DNA of 9,830 nucleotides, taken from positions 1-9,830 of the forward strand of contig CAIYYW010000113.1 in the NCBI GenBank assembly GCA_903930515.1, read 5' to 3'. The first letter of the stretch is position 1; every line of letters starts with the position of its first letter. Of the stretch, positions 1 through 6,077 are shown one piece after another. The position numbers and the translations under genes were made by a program. The notes beneath the pieces were generated by a model. The model saw only the letters and a program-made list of their open reading frames with translations. It was not told where the DNA came from and made no database searches. Source of the DNA: an uncultured delta proteobacterium (GTDB lineage Bacteria > RBG-13-61-14 > DRUE01).

Positions 1-603
1 AGCCTGCTTTACCTGAAAAACGGCGTTTTCATCTCCCATCAGAAAGAGCCGGAATCAGATCAATTCGTCCAGTTTGAAGAAGCCTATTCCCGTCTGGATT
101 TCGGGGATGTCACGGAGTTGGAACAGAAGCTTCGGAGGGAATCCACTTCCGCGAGCTTTGTGGATTTGATTGATATGATGGCCAACCTGGAGGAGTACCG
201 TCCCAAATCCCGGGAGTCCAGGAAGGAGGTCGGCTTTTCCAAACAAATCCAGATTGAAATCATCCAGCGACTGGCCCAGGTCCTAAGCGCGGTGTTTCTG
301 GCGCTCTGGGGGATCGGGCTGGGGATCAAGCCTCCCCGGACGAGCCGGACCATCTCCTACATCCTGGGGGTGCTGGCCGGGTTCGGATACTATTACCTGA
401 ATGTGTTCTTCAAGGCCCTTGCGCTGAAGAAGGTTTTGCCGTTGGAGGTCGCGCTCTGGAGCCCGGCGCTCCTGGTCCTGGTAACCGGGGCCTGGCTGAT
501 GCGGCAGCGGATGAAGGGATACGAGCCGCTCAACTTCCTGTACCAGGCCGACGAGTATCTCCGGCAATGGCGGATACGGAGGCGGAATCTTGAAAATCCT
601 TGA
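1..603 (+). CDS. lptF: LptF-family LPS export permease, C-terminal part (5' end outside window)
   Basis: The frame is open from the first base of the window and ends at TGA 601-603, so 200 codons of a larger gene are visible. The first ~80 residues look like the end of the periplasmic beta-jellyroll domain and a polar linker. Three hydrophobic helices follow, around VLSAVFLALWGIGLGI, YILGVLAGFGYYYLNVFF and LWSPALLVLVTGAWL, which match TM4-TM6 of the LptF/LptG family. After the last helix comes a short basic cytoplasmic tail. In the family, LptF and LptG form the inner-membrane channel driven by the LptB ATPase that extracts LPS and feeds it to the LptC/LptA bridge. The LptF assignment (rather than LptG) rests on its position just upstream of an LptG-like gene, the usual lptF-lptG order, and on the overlap of the two frames. 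The missing 5' part would hold TM1-TM3 and most of the jellyroll. Confidence 0.85.
   Translation, partial: SLLYLKNGVFISHQKEPESDQFVQFEEAYSRLDFGDVTELEQKLRRESTSASFVDLIDMMANLEEYRPKSRESRKEVGFSKQIQIEIIQRLAQVLSAVFLALWGIGLGIKPPRTSRTISYILGVLAGFGYYYLNVFFKALALKKVLPLEVALWSPALLVLVTGAWLMRQRMKGYEPLNFLYQADEYLRQWRIRRRNLENP
578..582 (+). promoter_or_regulatory. Ribosome binding site for lptG (TTG start)
   Basis: GGAGG sits 7 nt before the TTG at 590, inside the last codons of lptF. It decides the non-ATG start of lptG; there is no in-frame ATG nearby that would give the conserved LptG N-terminus. Confidence 0.75.
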
Positions 604-1684
604 CCGCTATCTAGCCAAGATTTTCCTGGTGATCCTGCTCTCATCCAACCTGCTCACCTCGCTGCTGTTCCTGCTGATCAGCATCCTGGACCGGCTCAGC
701 TATTTTTTGGTCAAGCGGGAGTTGAGCCTGGGCCAGATCTTCATCTACTTCAGCTATCAACTGCCCCAGATTTCTTATTACTGCGCCCCGCTCTCCGTCC
801 TGTTCGGACTGCTCCTGACCATGGGCGTCCTCGGCCAGCGGCAGGAGCTCACGATTATGCGCGGAACCGGTTTAAGCTGGAGCCAGATTATGCGCTGGCC
901 TTTGATCCTGGCCATCGTCTATGCCTGGCTGATGTACCTGATGGGCGGATGGATGATCCCGCTGGCCAACCAAAAAACCCGCGCCTTCGAGCAGGAGGAG
1001 ATCAAGAAAAAAAACCTCAAGTCTCCGATCGCGGACCTGTGGATTTTCAATTCCAAGGACCCCAATAATCAATACGCGATCTATATCCCGATCTTTTTGC
1101 CGGGCAAGGAAGTGGTGAGGCGGATTTCGATATATCAGATCAACGCCGATTTTTTCCCGGTCAAGGAAATCCAGGCGAAAAGGGCCAAATACCGGGAACA
1201 CAATCAGTGGGTATTGAAAAAGGTCAAGGTGTTCACCTACCAGCCGTTCGGCCGGCCGATTTTGGAACTGGTGGACAAAATGGAACTCAAGTTGCCGACC
1301 ATACCCAAGGATTTTTATACTTTCCAAAAAAAACCGGATGAACTGACCATCCCGGAACTATCCAGCTACCTGAAAAAGCTGGTCAATTTCGGATTGGACC
1401 CCCGGGAATACCAGGTGGAACTGATGAGCAGGTATTCCCTGCCCTTTGCCTGTTTGATCCTGTTCGGGCTCGGACTGGGCATTTCCATCCGGCTAAAAAG
1501 GCCGCGCGGGATTTACCTCAACCTCGCCTACGCCCTGGTCTCCAGCTTCGGCTACTTCGCGATTATGGCGCAATGCCTGTCGCTGGGCAAGAGCGGAAAA
1601 TTGCCGGCCACCCTCTCAACCTGGATCGCCAACCTGGTGTTCGGGATCATCACTGTTTATCTTCTGATCCGGCGCGAACAGTAA
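590..1684 (+). CDS. lptG: LptG-family LPS export permease
   Basis: A complete protein of 364 residues, the usual size for LptG. The start is TTG at 590, inside the end of lptF (14-nt overlap). It is chosen because GGAGG lies at 578-582 with a 7-nt spacer and because the N-terminus MKILDRYLAK is typical of LptG. Helices are seen at about residues 11-33, 62-82 and 102-124. A polar periplasmic jellyroll domain follows at ~125-275, then helices at ~283-300, 308-332 and 341-361. The segment QELTIMRGTGLSW between TM2 and TM3 is the conserved cytoplasmic coupling-helix region that in the family contacts LptB. The protein pairs with LptF to form the lateral gate through which LPS leaves the inner membrane. 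The overlap implies translational coupling with lptF and a 1:1 ratio. The stop TAA at 1682-1684 is only 13 nt from the stop of the convergent MBL gene, with no convincing terminator between them. Confidence 0.9.
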   Translation: MKILDRYLAKIFLVILLSSNLLTSLLFLLISILDRLSYFLVKRELSLGQIFIYFSYQLPQISYYCAPLSVLFGLLLTMGVLGQRQELTIMRGTGLSWSQIMRWPLILAIVYAWLMYLMGGWMIPLANQKTRAFEQEEIKKKNLKSPIADLWIFNSKDPNNQYAIYIPIFLPGKEVVRRISIYQINADFFPVKEIQAKRAKYREHNQWVLKKVKVFTYQPFGRPILELVDKMELKLPTIPKDFYTFQKKPDELTIPELSSYLKKLVNFGLDPREYQVELMSRYSLPFACLILFGLGLGISIRLKRPRGIYLNLAYALVSSFGYFAIMAQCLSLGKSGKLPATLSTWIANLVFGIITVYLLIRREQ

Positions 1685-1697
1685 TAGCCGCGAAGGC

Positions 1698-2540
1698 TTA
1701 TTTCAGCAGACGATACTGTTTTTCGTTTCCGGAAGATATCGCAGCCACTTTCCCCTCCCGCTCCAGCTTGCTCAGATGACCGAGCACGGTGATCTCCGCG
1801 GCCCGGTAAAGACCGGGATGGATCAGCCCGGCATAAATTTTCCCCGCCAGCTCGCCGCTGGTTTCCGGACCGTCGCCCAGGATTTTCAAAATCTGATACT
1901 CGCGCAGCTCGCGGTGCGCGATCAAATCCTTCAGATGCCGGGCCGGGTCCCGGATCACCGGCCCGTGGCCCGGAAGCATCAGCCGGACTTCCAGTTCCCG
2001 CACTTTTTTTAAAGACGCCAGATACTCGCTCATATCCCCGTCCGGGGGGCCTACAAAACTGGTTCCCTCGCCCACGATCAAATCTCCGGTGAAAAGGATC
2101 GCTTCTTTTTCCAGGTAAAGAGAAATATGCCCGGGGCTGTGGCCCGGGGTCGCGATCACCAAAAGCTCTCCCAACTCGCTCTCCAACCGGGGTTCCCCTT
2201 CAATCCACTCGTCCACCATCGCTTCCAGATTCCTCCGCGCCAGGACCGGCCGCTCCAACTTATGCGCCATCACTTTCGGCTGAAAATTTTCCTTCAGATC
2301 CGGGATCGCGCCGGAATGATCAATATGGCCGTGAGTCAATACCAGGGTTTTCAGTTTTCGGGAGGAATGGGCGATGACCCGGCTGATCTTTTCCACCGTA
2401 TGGTCCTCGCGGTAGCCGGCATCAATCAGAACCAGGTTTTGGTTTCCGATCAGATAGAAGAACGGGGTTTGCCAGCCGGGCAACGGGGGTGATTCGCTGG
2501 ACAGCCGCGCCAGGCCGGGAATCACCTCTTCAATCTTCAT
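1698..2540 (-). CDS. Metallo-beta-lactamase fold hydrolase, LACTB2-like, with C-terminal winged helix
   Basis: 280 residues with no signal peptide, so probably cytoplasmic. The MBL core spans about residues 1-200 and carries a full binuclear metal site: THGHIDH (H70, H72, D74, H75), PGHSPGH (H134, with H138), TGD (D153) and PGHG (H192). Residues ~205-280 look like a small helical/winged-helix tail (EITVLGHLSKLEREGKV), the arrangement seen in LACTB2-like hydrolases. Members of this group act on diverse substrates, including thioesters, lactones and single-stranded RNA; the substrate here cannot be named. The ATG overlaps the stop of the upstream signal-peptide MBL gene as ATGA (2540-2537). No Shine-Dalgarno precedes it, so translation should be coupled. 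It is last in a three-gene minus-strand operon and converges on lptG. Confidence 0.85.
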   Translation of the reverse strand: MKIEEVIPGLARLSSESPPLPGWQTPFFYLIGNQNLVLIDAGYREDHTVEKISRVIAHSSRKLKTLVLTHGHIDHSGAIPDLKENFQPKVMAHKLERPVLARRNLEAMVDEWIEGEPRLESELGELLVIATPGHSPGHISLYLEKEAILFTGDLIVGEGTSFVGPPDGDMSEYLASLKKVRELEVRLMLPGHGPVIRDPARHLKDLIAHRELREYQILKILGDGPETSGELAGKIYAGLIHPGLYRAAEITVLGHLSKLEREGKVAAISSGNEKQYRLLK

Positions 2541-3274
2541 TTATAATCCAGCACGATGATCTCCGGCTTTTCCGGCAGGGTCTTGATCAAATACTCGTTG
2601 CCCTTGATCCTCCGGACCTTGCTTTTTCCGGAAAGGAAATCATCCACCGCCCTGAGCGGAATGGTGATGGCCGCGGTTTTATAATGCATCGGGAAAATCA
2701 GTTTCGGCTTCAACTGCTCAACCACCCGGGTCGCTTGCTCCGCGTCAATGGTATAGGTCCCGCCCACCGGGATCAGCAGCACATCCGCCCGGCCGATCTT
2801 TTGCAACTGCTCTTCGCTCAGGATCGCCCCCAAGTCGCCCAAATGGATGATCCTCATCCCCGGCATCTCCAGCGCCATTATCGCGTTCTTCCCCCGCTCC
2901 TTTCCGTTTTTATCGTCGTGATCGGACGGGACCGAGTAAACCTTTACATCCTTGATGGTCTCGCTCACCCGGTTGAAATCCTGGGTGGCCGGGTCCAGGC
3001 CGTGGATGACTTTGGCATTGCCCTTGGCCATCTTCGCGTAGTTATGGTCATAATGCTCGTGGGTAATCAAAACCAGGTCCGGGGATACCTCCGGCATCGG
3101 GTAGCCCACCTGGGGACCGAACGGGTCCAGGAGAATTTTCACCCCGTCCGGAGAAGTGATCAAAAAGCAGGACTGGCCGAACCATTTTATTTTCACTTCG
3201 GCCCGAGCCGAAAATCCGGAGAGAAAGCCGGTTAAAACCATCGCGCCCGCGATTACGCCGATTATTTTTTTCAT
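2537..3274 (-). CDS. Exported UlaG-like metallo-beta-lactamase fold protein
   Basis: 245 residues. The N-terminus MKKIIGVIAGAMVLTGFLSG followed by FSARA-EV is a Sec signal peptide with an AxA-type site, cleavage predicted after A25. No lipobox is present, so a periplasmic location is likely. The mature part starts with VKIKWFGQSCFLI and continues with THEHYDH (H72, H74, D76, H77), PSDHD (H119), HLGD (D147) and FPMHYKT (H197). These are the metal ligands of the UlaG / YtkL-like branch of the MBL superfamily. Characterised UlaG is a cytoplasmic L-ascorbate-6-phosphate lactonase, but most relatives, and this exported one in particular, have unknown substrates. The start ATG at 3274 has GGAGGA (3283-3278) just upstream. 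The gene lies 17 nt after the FHA gene and overlaps the next MBL gene by 4 nt. Confidence 0.85.
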   Translation of the reverse strand: MKKIIGVIAGAMVLTGFLSGFSARAEVKIKWFGQSCFLITSPDGVKILLDPFGPQVGYPMPEVSPDLVLITHEHYDHNYAKMAKGNAKVIHGLDPATQDFNRVSETIKDVKVYSVPSDHDDKNGKERGKNAIMALEMPGMRIIHLGDLGAILSEEQLQKIGRADVLLIPVGGTYTIDAEQATRVVEQLKPKLIFPMHYKTAAITIPLRAVDDFLSGKSKVRRIKGNEYLIKTLPEKPEIIVLDYK

Positions 3275-3278
3275 CGCT

Positions 3279-3290
3279 CCTCCCGGGAGG
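3279..3290. promoter_or_regulatory. 12-bp perfect palindrome covering the RBS of the exported MBL gene
   Basis: CCTCCCGGGAGG is a perfect inverted repeat filling most of the 17-nt gap between the FHA stop (3292-3294) and the exported MBL start (3274). On the minus strand its right half is the Shine-Dalgarno GGGAGG. In RNA it could fold as a 4-bp stem with a CCGG loop and mask the ribosome site. The palindrome is seen directly; the regulatory role is inference, and a short GC-rich palindrome can arise by chance. Confidence 0.4.
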
Positions 3291-3291
3291 G

Positions 3292-4077
3292 TTATTGGGA
3301 CAGGCGGAAGTATAAGGTCATTTTGGTATTGCCGATCTCGATCTGGTCCTCGTTCCGGATTTTCACCGCGCTGACTAAAATACCGTTGACCCGGGTGCCG
3401 TTGGTGGACGCCAGATCCTTGATCGTGATTTTGTCCTTGGAATGAATCTCGATCTGGCAGTGCCGCTGGCTGGCCGCTTCATCGTCCAGGGGCAAATCCG
3501 CATCGTGGGAACGGCCGATCACCGTGCTCCGACGGTCCAGCCGGAACCGTTGCCCCTTGTTGGGGCCTTCCGCGATCTCCAGCACCGCCTGAAAATCTTC
3601 CGGCAACTCCGGGTTGTGAACCCCCTCCCCCATCACAAAGGTGCCCTCGTCCCGCGGGCCGGCCGCGGGGACGGGTACTTCAACCGTCCCGGCAGGCTCC
3701 TCGTAGATCGCGTAGGGGTCGCTCACCACGCTAATCAAAAGTTTGCTCTCCCCGACCTTGATCTCGTCCATGTTCTGGAGCGGGCACCCGCTCACTTTTT
3801 CGCCGTTGACAAAAGTGCCGTTGGTGGAATTATTGTCGTAAAGCGTGATGTTCTCCTTGTTTACCTCAATCGTGCAGTGCTTGGAACTGATCGCCTGGTC
3901 GCTCAAGACTATCTCGCAATTCTTCCTGCCAATGCTCGTGCTCATTTTACGGATCTCGAACTTCACGCCCGCCTCCGGGCCTTCCAGGACCTCTAAAGAA
4001 ATCTTCAGGTTGGACGGGATCTCCCCTTCCGGCGACTTGTCCTTCCCCGAAGGAATCTTGGTATCTTCTTCCGACAT
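3292..4077 (-). CDS. Tandem FHA-domain protein (two forkhead-associated domains)
   Basis: 261 residues from the ATG at 4077 (a TTG directly before it would add one codon). FHA domain 1 covers about residues 25-117 with G50-R51, S64-x-x-H67 and the STNGTFVNG loop at 84-92. FHA domain 2 covers about 164-260 with G188-R189, S203-x-x-H206 and STNGTRVNG at 224-232. Both keep the residues that bind phosphothreonine in the family (GR, SxxH, NG), so both are expected to be functional. A charged N-terminal tail (1-24) and an acidic, Pro-rich linker (~118-163) flank them. There is no signal peptide or membrane segment, so the protein is predicted cytoplasmic. It probably acts as an adaptor reading Ser/Thr phosphorylation, but no kinase or phosphatase is in the window. 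It heads an operon with two MBL-fold genes. No clear Shine-Dalgarno precedes the start; see the promoter at 4114-4086. Confidence 0.9.
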   Translation of the reverse strand: MSEEDTKIPSGKDKSPEGEIPSNLKISLEVLEGPEAGVKFEIRKMSTSIGRKNCEIVLSDQAISSKHCTIEVNKENITLYDNNSTNGTFVNGEKVSGCPLQNMDEIKVGESKLLISVVSDPYAIYEEPAGTVEVPVPAAGPRDEGTFVMGEGVHNPELPEDFQAVLEIAEGPNKGQRFRLDRRSTVIGRSHDADLPLDDEAASQRHCQIEIHSKDKITIKDLASTNGTRVNGILVSAVKIRNEDQIEIGNTKMTLYFRLSQ

Positions 4078-4085
4078 CAATTATT

Positions 4086-4114
4086 ATTTTAGGCGAATTG
4101 ATCCCTGCCGTCAA
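4086..4114 (-). promoter_or_regulatory. Sigma70-type promoter for the FHA-MBL-MBL operon
   Basis: Read on the minus strand: -35 TTGACG at 4114-4109, a spacer of exactly 17 bp, and -10 TAAAAT at 4091-4086. Each box differs from consensus at one position. The expected transcription start, 6-7 nt past the -10 box, is about 4080-4079, while the start codon is ATG 4077-4075. The mRNA would therefore have almost no leader, which fits the absence of a Shine-Dalgarno. The boxes and spacing are read directly; use in the cell is inferred. Confidence 0.65.
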
Positions 4115-4244
4115 ATTCAGCGAAAGCCGATGGCCCGAATGAATCTGGTGTTGCGAGACGATCGTATTAACTCCCTGATCGCCTTTGAGCGGAAATAGCG
4201 CAATCTTATCCTTAATTCCGGTGGCAAAATTGGACGGGTTCAGT

Positions 4245-4250
4245 TAAAAT
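4245..4250 (+). promoter_or_regulatory. Possible -10 box for the AOR gene
   Basis: TAAAAT lies 20 nt before the ATG at 4270. At 17-bp spacing the -35 would be TGGCAA (4222-4227), only 3 of 6 consensus bases, so the promoter is weak or needs an activator. It lies in the 192-base divergent region (4078-4269), which otherwise holds only the FHA operon promoter and nothing else I can recognise. Confidence 0.3.
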
Positions 4251-4269
4251 CAATTCCGGGAAGAATTTG

Positions 4270-6033
4270 ATGGGAAAAATTTTGATGGTTGACCTTGCGG
4301 GCCAAAAGTCGCGGGTAATGGAAATCCCCCCGGGTTGGGCTCAAGAATATATGGGCGGGACCGGACTGGGGGCGCGATTGCTTTACGCTCCCGGGAACCA
4401 GAATGATCTGGTGATCGCGCCGGGATTGTTTTTAGGTTTGCCTATTTTTACCGCCAGCAAGACCGGGATCGCCGCTATTTCTCCGCTCACGGAAAGATGG
4501 GGCGAGTCCAATATGGGCGGGAGATTCGGGATTGAGATTAAGCGGGCGGGCTGGGATTTGGTCTGGATCAAAGGCCAATCCCCGGATTGGGTGGCGCTCA
4601 AAATCACTGACGAGCGGGTTGAGTTTGAACCGGCGGAAGATTTGCTCGGCCTGAGCACTTCGCAGACCGAGGATGCCCTTAAAAAGAAAATTGGAAGCCC
4701 TTATCAATTCGCGGTGATCGGCCCGGCGGCTGAGAAGGATGTCCTGTTCGCGTGCATCCGGAGCGGGAACCGCACGGGCGGTCGGTGCGGGATGGGCACG
4801 GACTGGGCGAGAAGGAAGATCAAGGCGATCGCGGTTTTTGGCTCGCGCGTGATTGCGCCGGTTGATCCGGAGGCGATCAAGTCCCTGCAAAAGGATTTGA
4901 TCAAGAAAATCCGGGCCAAATCCGAGGCGCAAAATAAATACGGCACGGCCTGCGGCGTGGTTTACCGCGAGGGGATCGGCGACCTTCCGATCAGAAATTT
5001 CGCCGGGGGAAAATTTTCAGCCGCGGATAAAATTTCCGGCCAGGCGATGGTTGAGAGGTTTCAGGGCAAACGGCGGGCTTGTCCGCATTGCCCGATTGCC
5101 TGCGCGAAAGAGATCACGGTTCCGGAAATAAACTACCAAGGCCCGATGCCCGAGTATGAGACGGTCGGGTCGCTAGGCTCGCTCCTGATGATTGAAGACC
5201 CGGTGGCGGTGATTGCCGGGAACCGCGCTTGCAACGAATACGGCATTGACACGATCACCGCGGGAGCGGTCGCGGCGTTCGGGCTGGAATGTTTTGAGAA
5301 GGGGGTGCTCGGGGAAAAAGATTTCCACCCGATCAAGCCGGAATGGGGCTCGGGAAAATATTTGTTGGACCTCATTGACGCGATTGCCAAGCGCGAGGGG
5401 ATCGGGGAACTCCTGGGTCTGGGCACCAGGAAAGCCGGCCTCAAGATCGGCGGGAACGCCCTGGACTTTGCCATGCAGTCGCACGGCCTGGAGCTCGCGA
5501 TGCACGATCCGCGCGCCTATGTCAGCCTGGCGGTATCTTATTCCATCGGCACCCGGGGCGGCTCGCATAACGAGGCGATGAGTTATTTTGTGGAGCAGGG
5601 ATTTGATATGGCCGACTTCGGATTCCCGGGCGGGCTGGACCCGCATAAAATTCCGGGCAAGGGAAGGATGGCGGCGATTATGCAGAATATTTCCACCGTT
5701 TATGACAACCTGGGGGTTTGCAAATTTATGTATTCCTCCGATGTCGGGCCGACCACGCTTTGCCAATGGCTCAAGTTCGGCCTGGGCTGGGAAAAAAGTT
5801 ATCCCGAGTTGGTCAGATGCGGGGAACGGTCTTACACGGTCAAGCATTTGTTTAATATTGACCGGCTCAAGATCAAGCCTGACGCCGACCTTCCCAAGCG
5901 TGTGCTCTGCGAGACCAGGGGAGAGGGCGGTTCCGCGAACATCCTTCCCGACCTGGCAACCATGCTCAAGGAATACTATGATTATAGGGGATGGTCGCCG
6001 GAGGGGTATCCGCCCCTGACCACTCGCCCTTGA
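4270..6033 (+). CDS. Aldehyde:ferredoxin oxidoreductase (AOR) family protein, tungsto/molybdopterin enzyme
   Basis: 587 residues from ATG 4270, close to the ~600 usual for the family. TTG 4267 directly upstream is an alternative that adds one codon. The N-terminal domain (1-~200) opens with GKILMVDL and carries the family's SPLTERWGESNMGG and ELKRAG-like EIKRAGWD segments. The [4Fe-4S] ligands are complete: C271-x2-C274-x3-C278 (ACPHCPIAC) and C484 in DNLGVC. The motifs PEYETVGSLGS (295-304), HDPRAY (412-417) and GTRGGSH (428-433) also match the family. The C-terminus YYDYRGWSPEGYP is typical. AORs oxidise aldehydes to carboxylic acids (or the reverse) using a bis-tungstopterin cofactor and ferredoxin, in the cytoplasm. 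The usual RGGxGAVMGSKNLKAI stretch is here GRCGMGTDWARRKIKAI (171-187), which suggests a divergent subgroup with an unknown substrate. No partner subunit or cofactor gene lies beside it; a lipoprotein gene follows after 44 nt. Confidence 0.88.
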   Translation: MGKILMVDLAGQKSRVMEIPPGWAQEYMGGTGLGARLLYAPGNQNDLVIAPGLFLGLPIFTASKTGIAAISPLTERWGESNMGGRFGIEIKRAGWDLVWIKGQSPDWVALKITDERVEFEPAEDLLGLSTSQTEDALKKKIGSPYQFAVIGPAAEKDVLFACIRSGNRTGGRCGMGTDWARRKIKAIAVFGSRVIAPVDPEAIKSLQKDLIKKIRAKSEAQNKYGTACGVVYREGIGDLPIRNFAGGKFSAADKISGQAMVERFQGKRRACPHCPIACAKEITVPEINYQGPMPEYETVGSLGSLLMIEDPVAVIAGNRACNEYGIDTITAGAVAAFGLECFEKGVLGEKDFHPIKPEWGSGKYLLDLIDAIAKREGIGELLGLGTRKAGLKIGGNALDFAMQSHGLELAMHDPRAYVSLAVSYSIGTRGGSHNEAMSYFVEQGFDMADFGFPGGLDPHKIPGKGRMAAIMQNISTVYDNLGVCKFMYSSDVGPTTLCQWLKFGLGWEKSYPELVRCGERSYTVKHLFNIDRLKIKPDADLPKRVLCETRGEGGSANILPDLATMLKEYYDYRGWSPEGYPPLTTRP

Positions 6034-6066
6034 AACACAGATGGAGCTATAACAAACCAAACCGAT

Positions 6067-6072
6067 GGGAGG
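6067..6072 (+). promoter_or_regulatory. Ribosome binding site deciding the start of the 395-residue RCC1 lipoprotein
   Basis: GGGAGG followed by TTAAA and then ATG 6078. It supports the lipoprotein start over in-frame codons further upstream that would run into the end of the AOR gene. The leader GGAGGTTAAAATG resembles that of the paralogous RCC1 gene (AAGGAGGTTGAAAAATG). Confidence 0.75.
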
Positions 6073-6077
6073 TTAAA

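Noticed and set aside
2489-3235. 248-codon frame on the plus strand opposite the exported MBL gene
   Set aside because: His/Arg/Gln-rich antisense shadow; the minus strand has the HEHYDH motif and a signal peptide.
4081-4198. Small plus-strand frame ending at 4198 in the divergent region
   Set aside because: It is the tail of an antisense frame to the FHA gene. No start with a ribosome site and no recognisable product.
4222-4236. Sigma54-like TGGCA element before the AOR gene
   Set aside because: The GC dinucleotide expected at -12 is not at the right spacing.
6030-6053. Possible promoter TTGAAA ... TATAAC before the short RCC1 gene
   Set aside because: The spacer is only 12 bp, too short for a sigma70 promoter.
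5173-6060. 295-codon frame on the minus strand opposite the AOR gene
   Set aside because: The plus strand encodes conserved AOR motifs throughout. The antisense protein has no recognisable domain or start signal.
5991-6077. Upstream extension of the short RCC1 protein by 29 codons
   Set aside because: It would overlap the AOR end, has no ribosome site and would bury the lipoprotein signal peptide.
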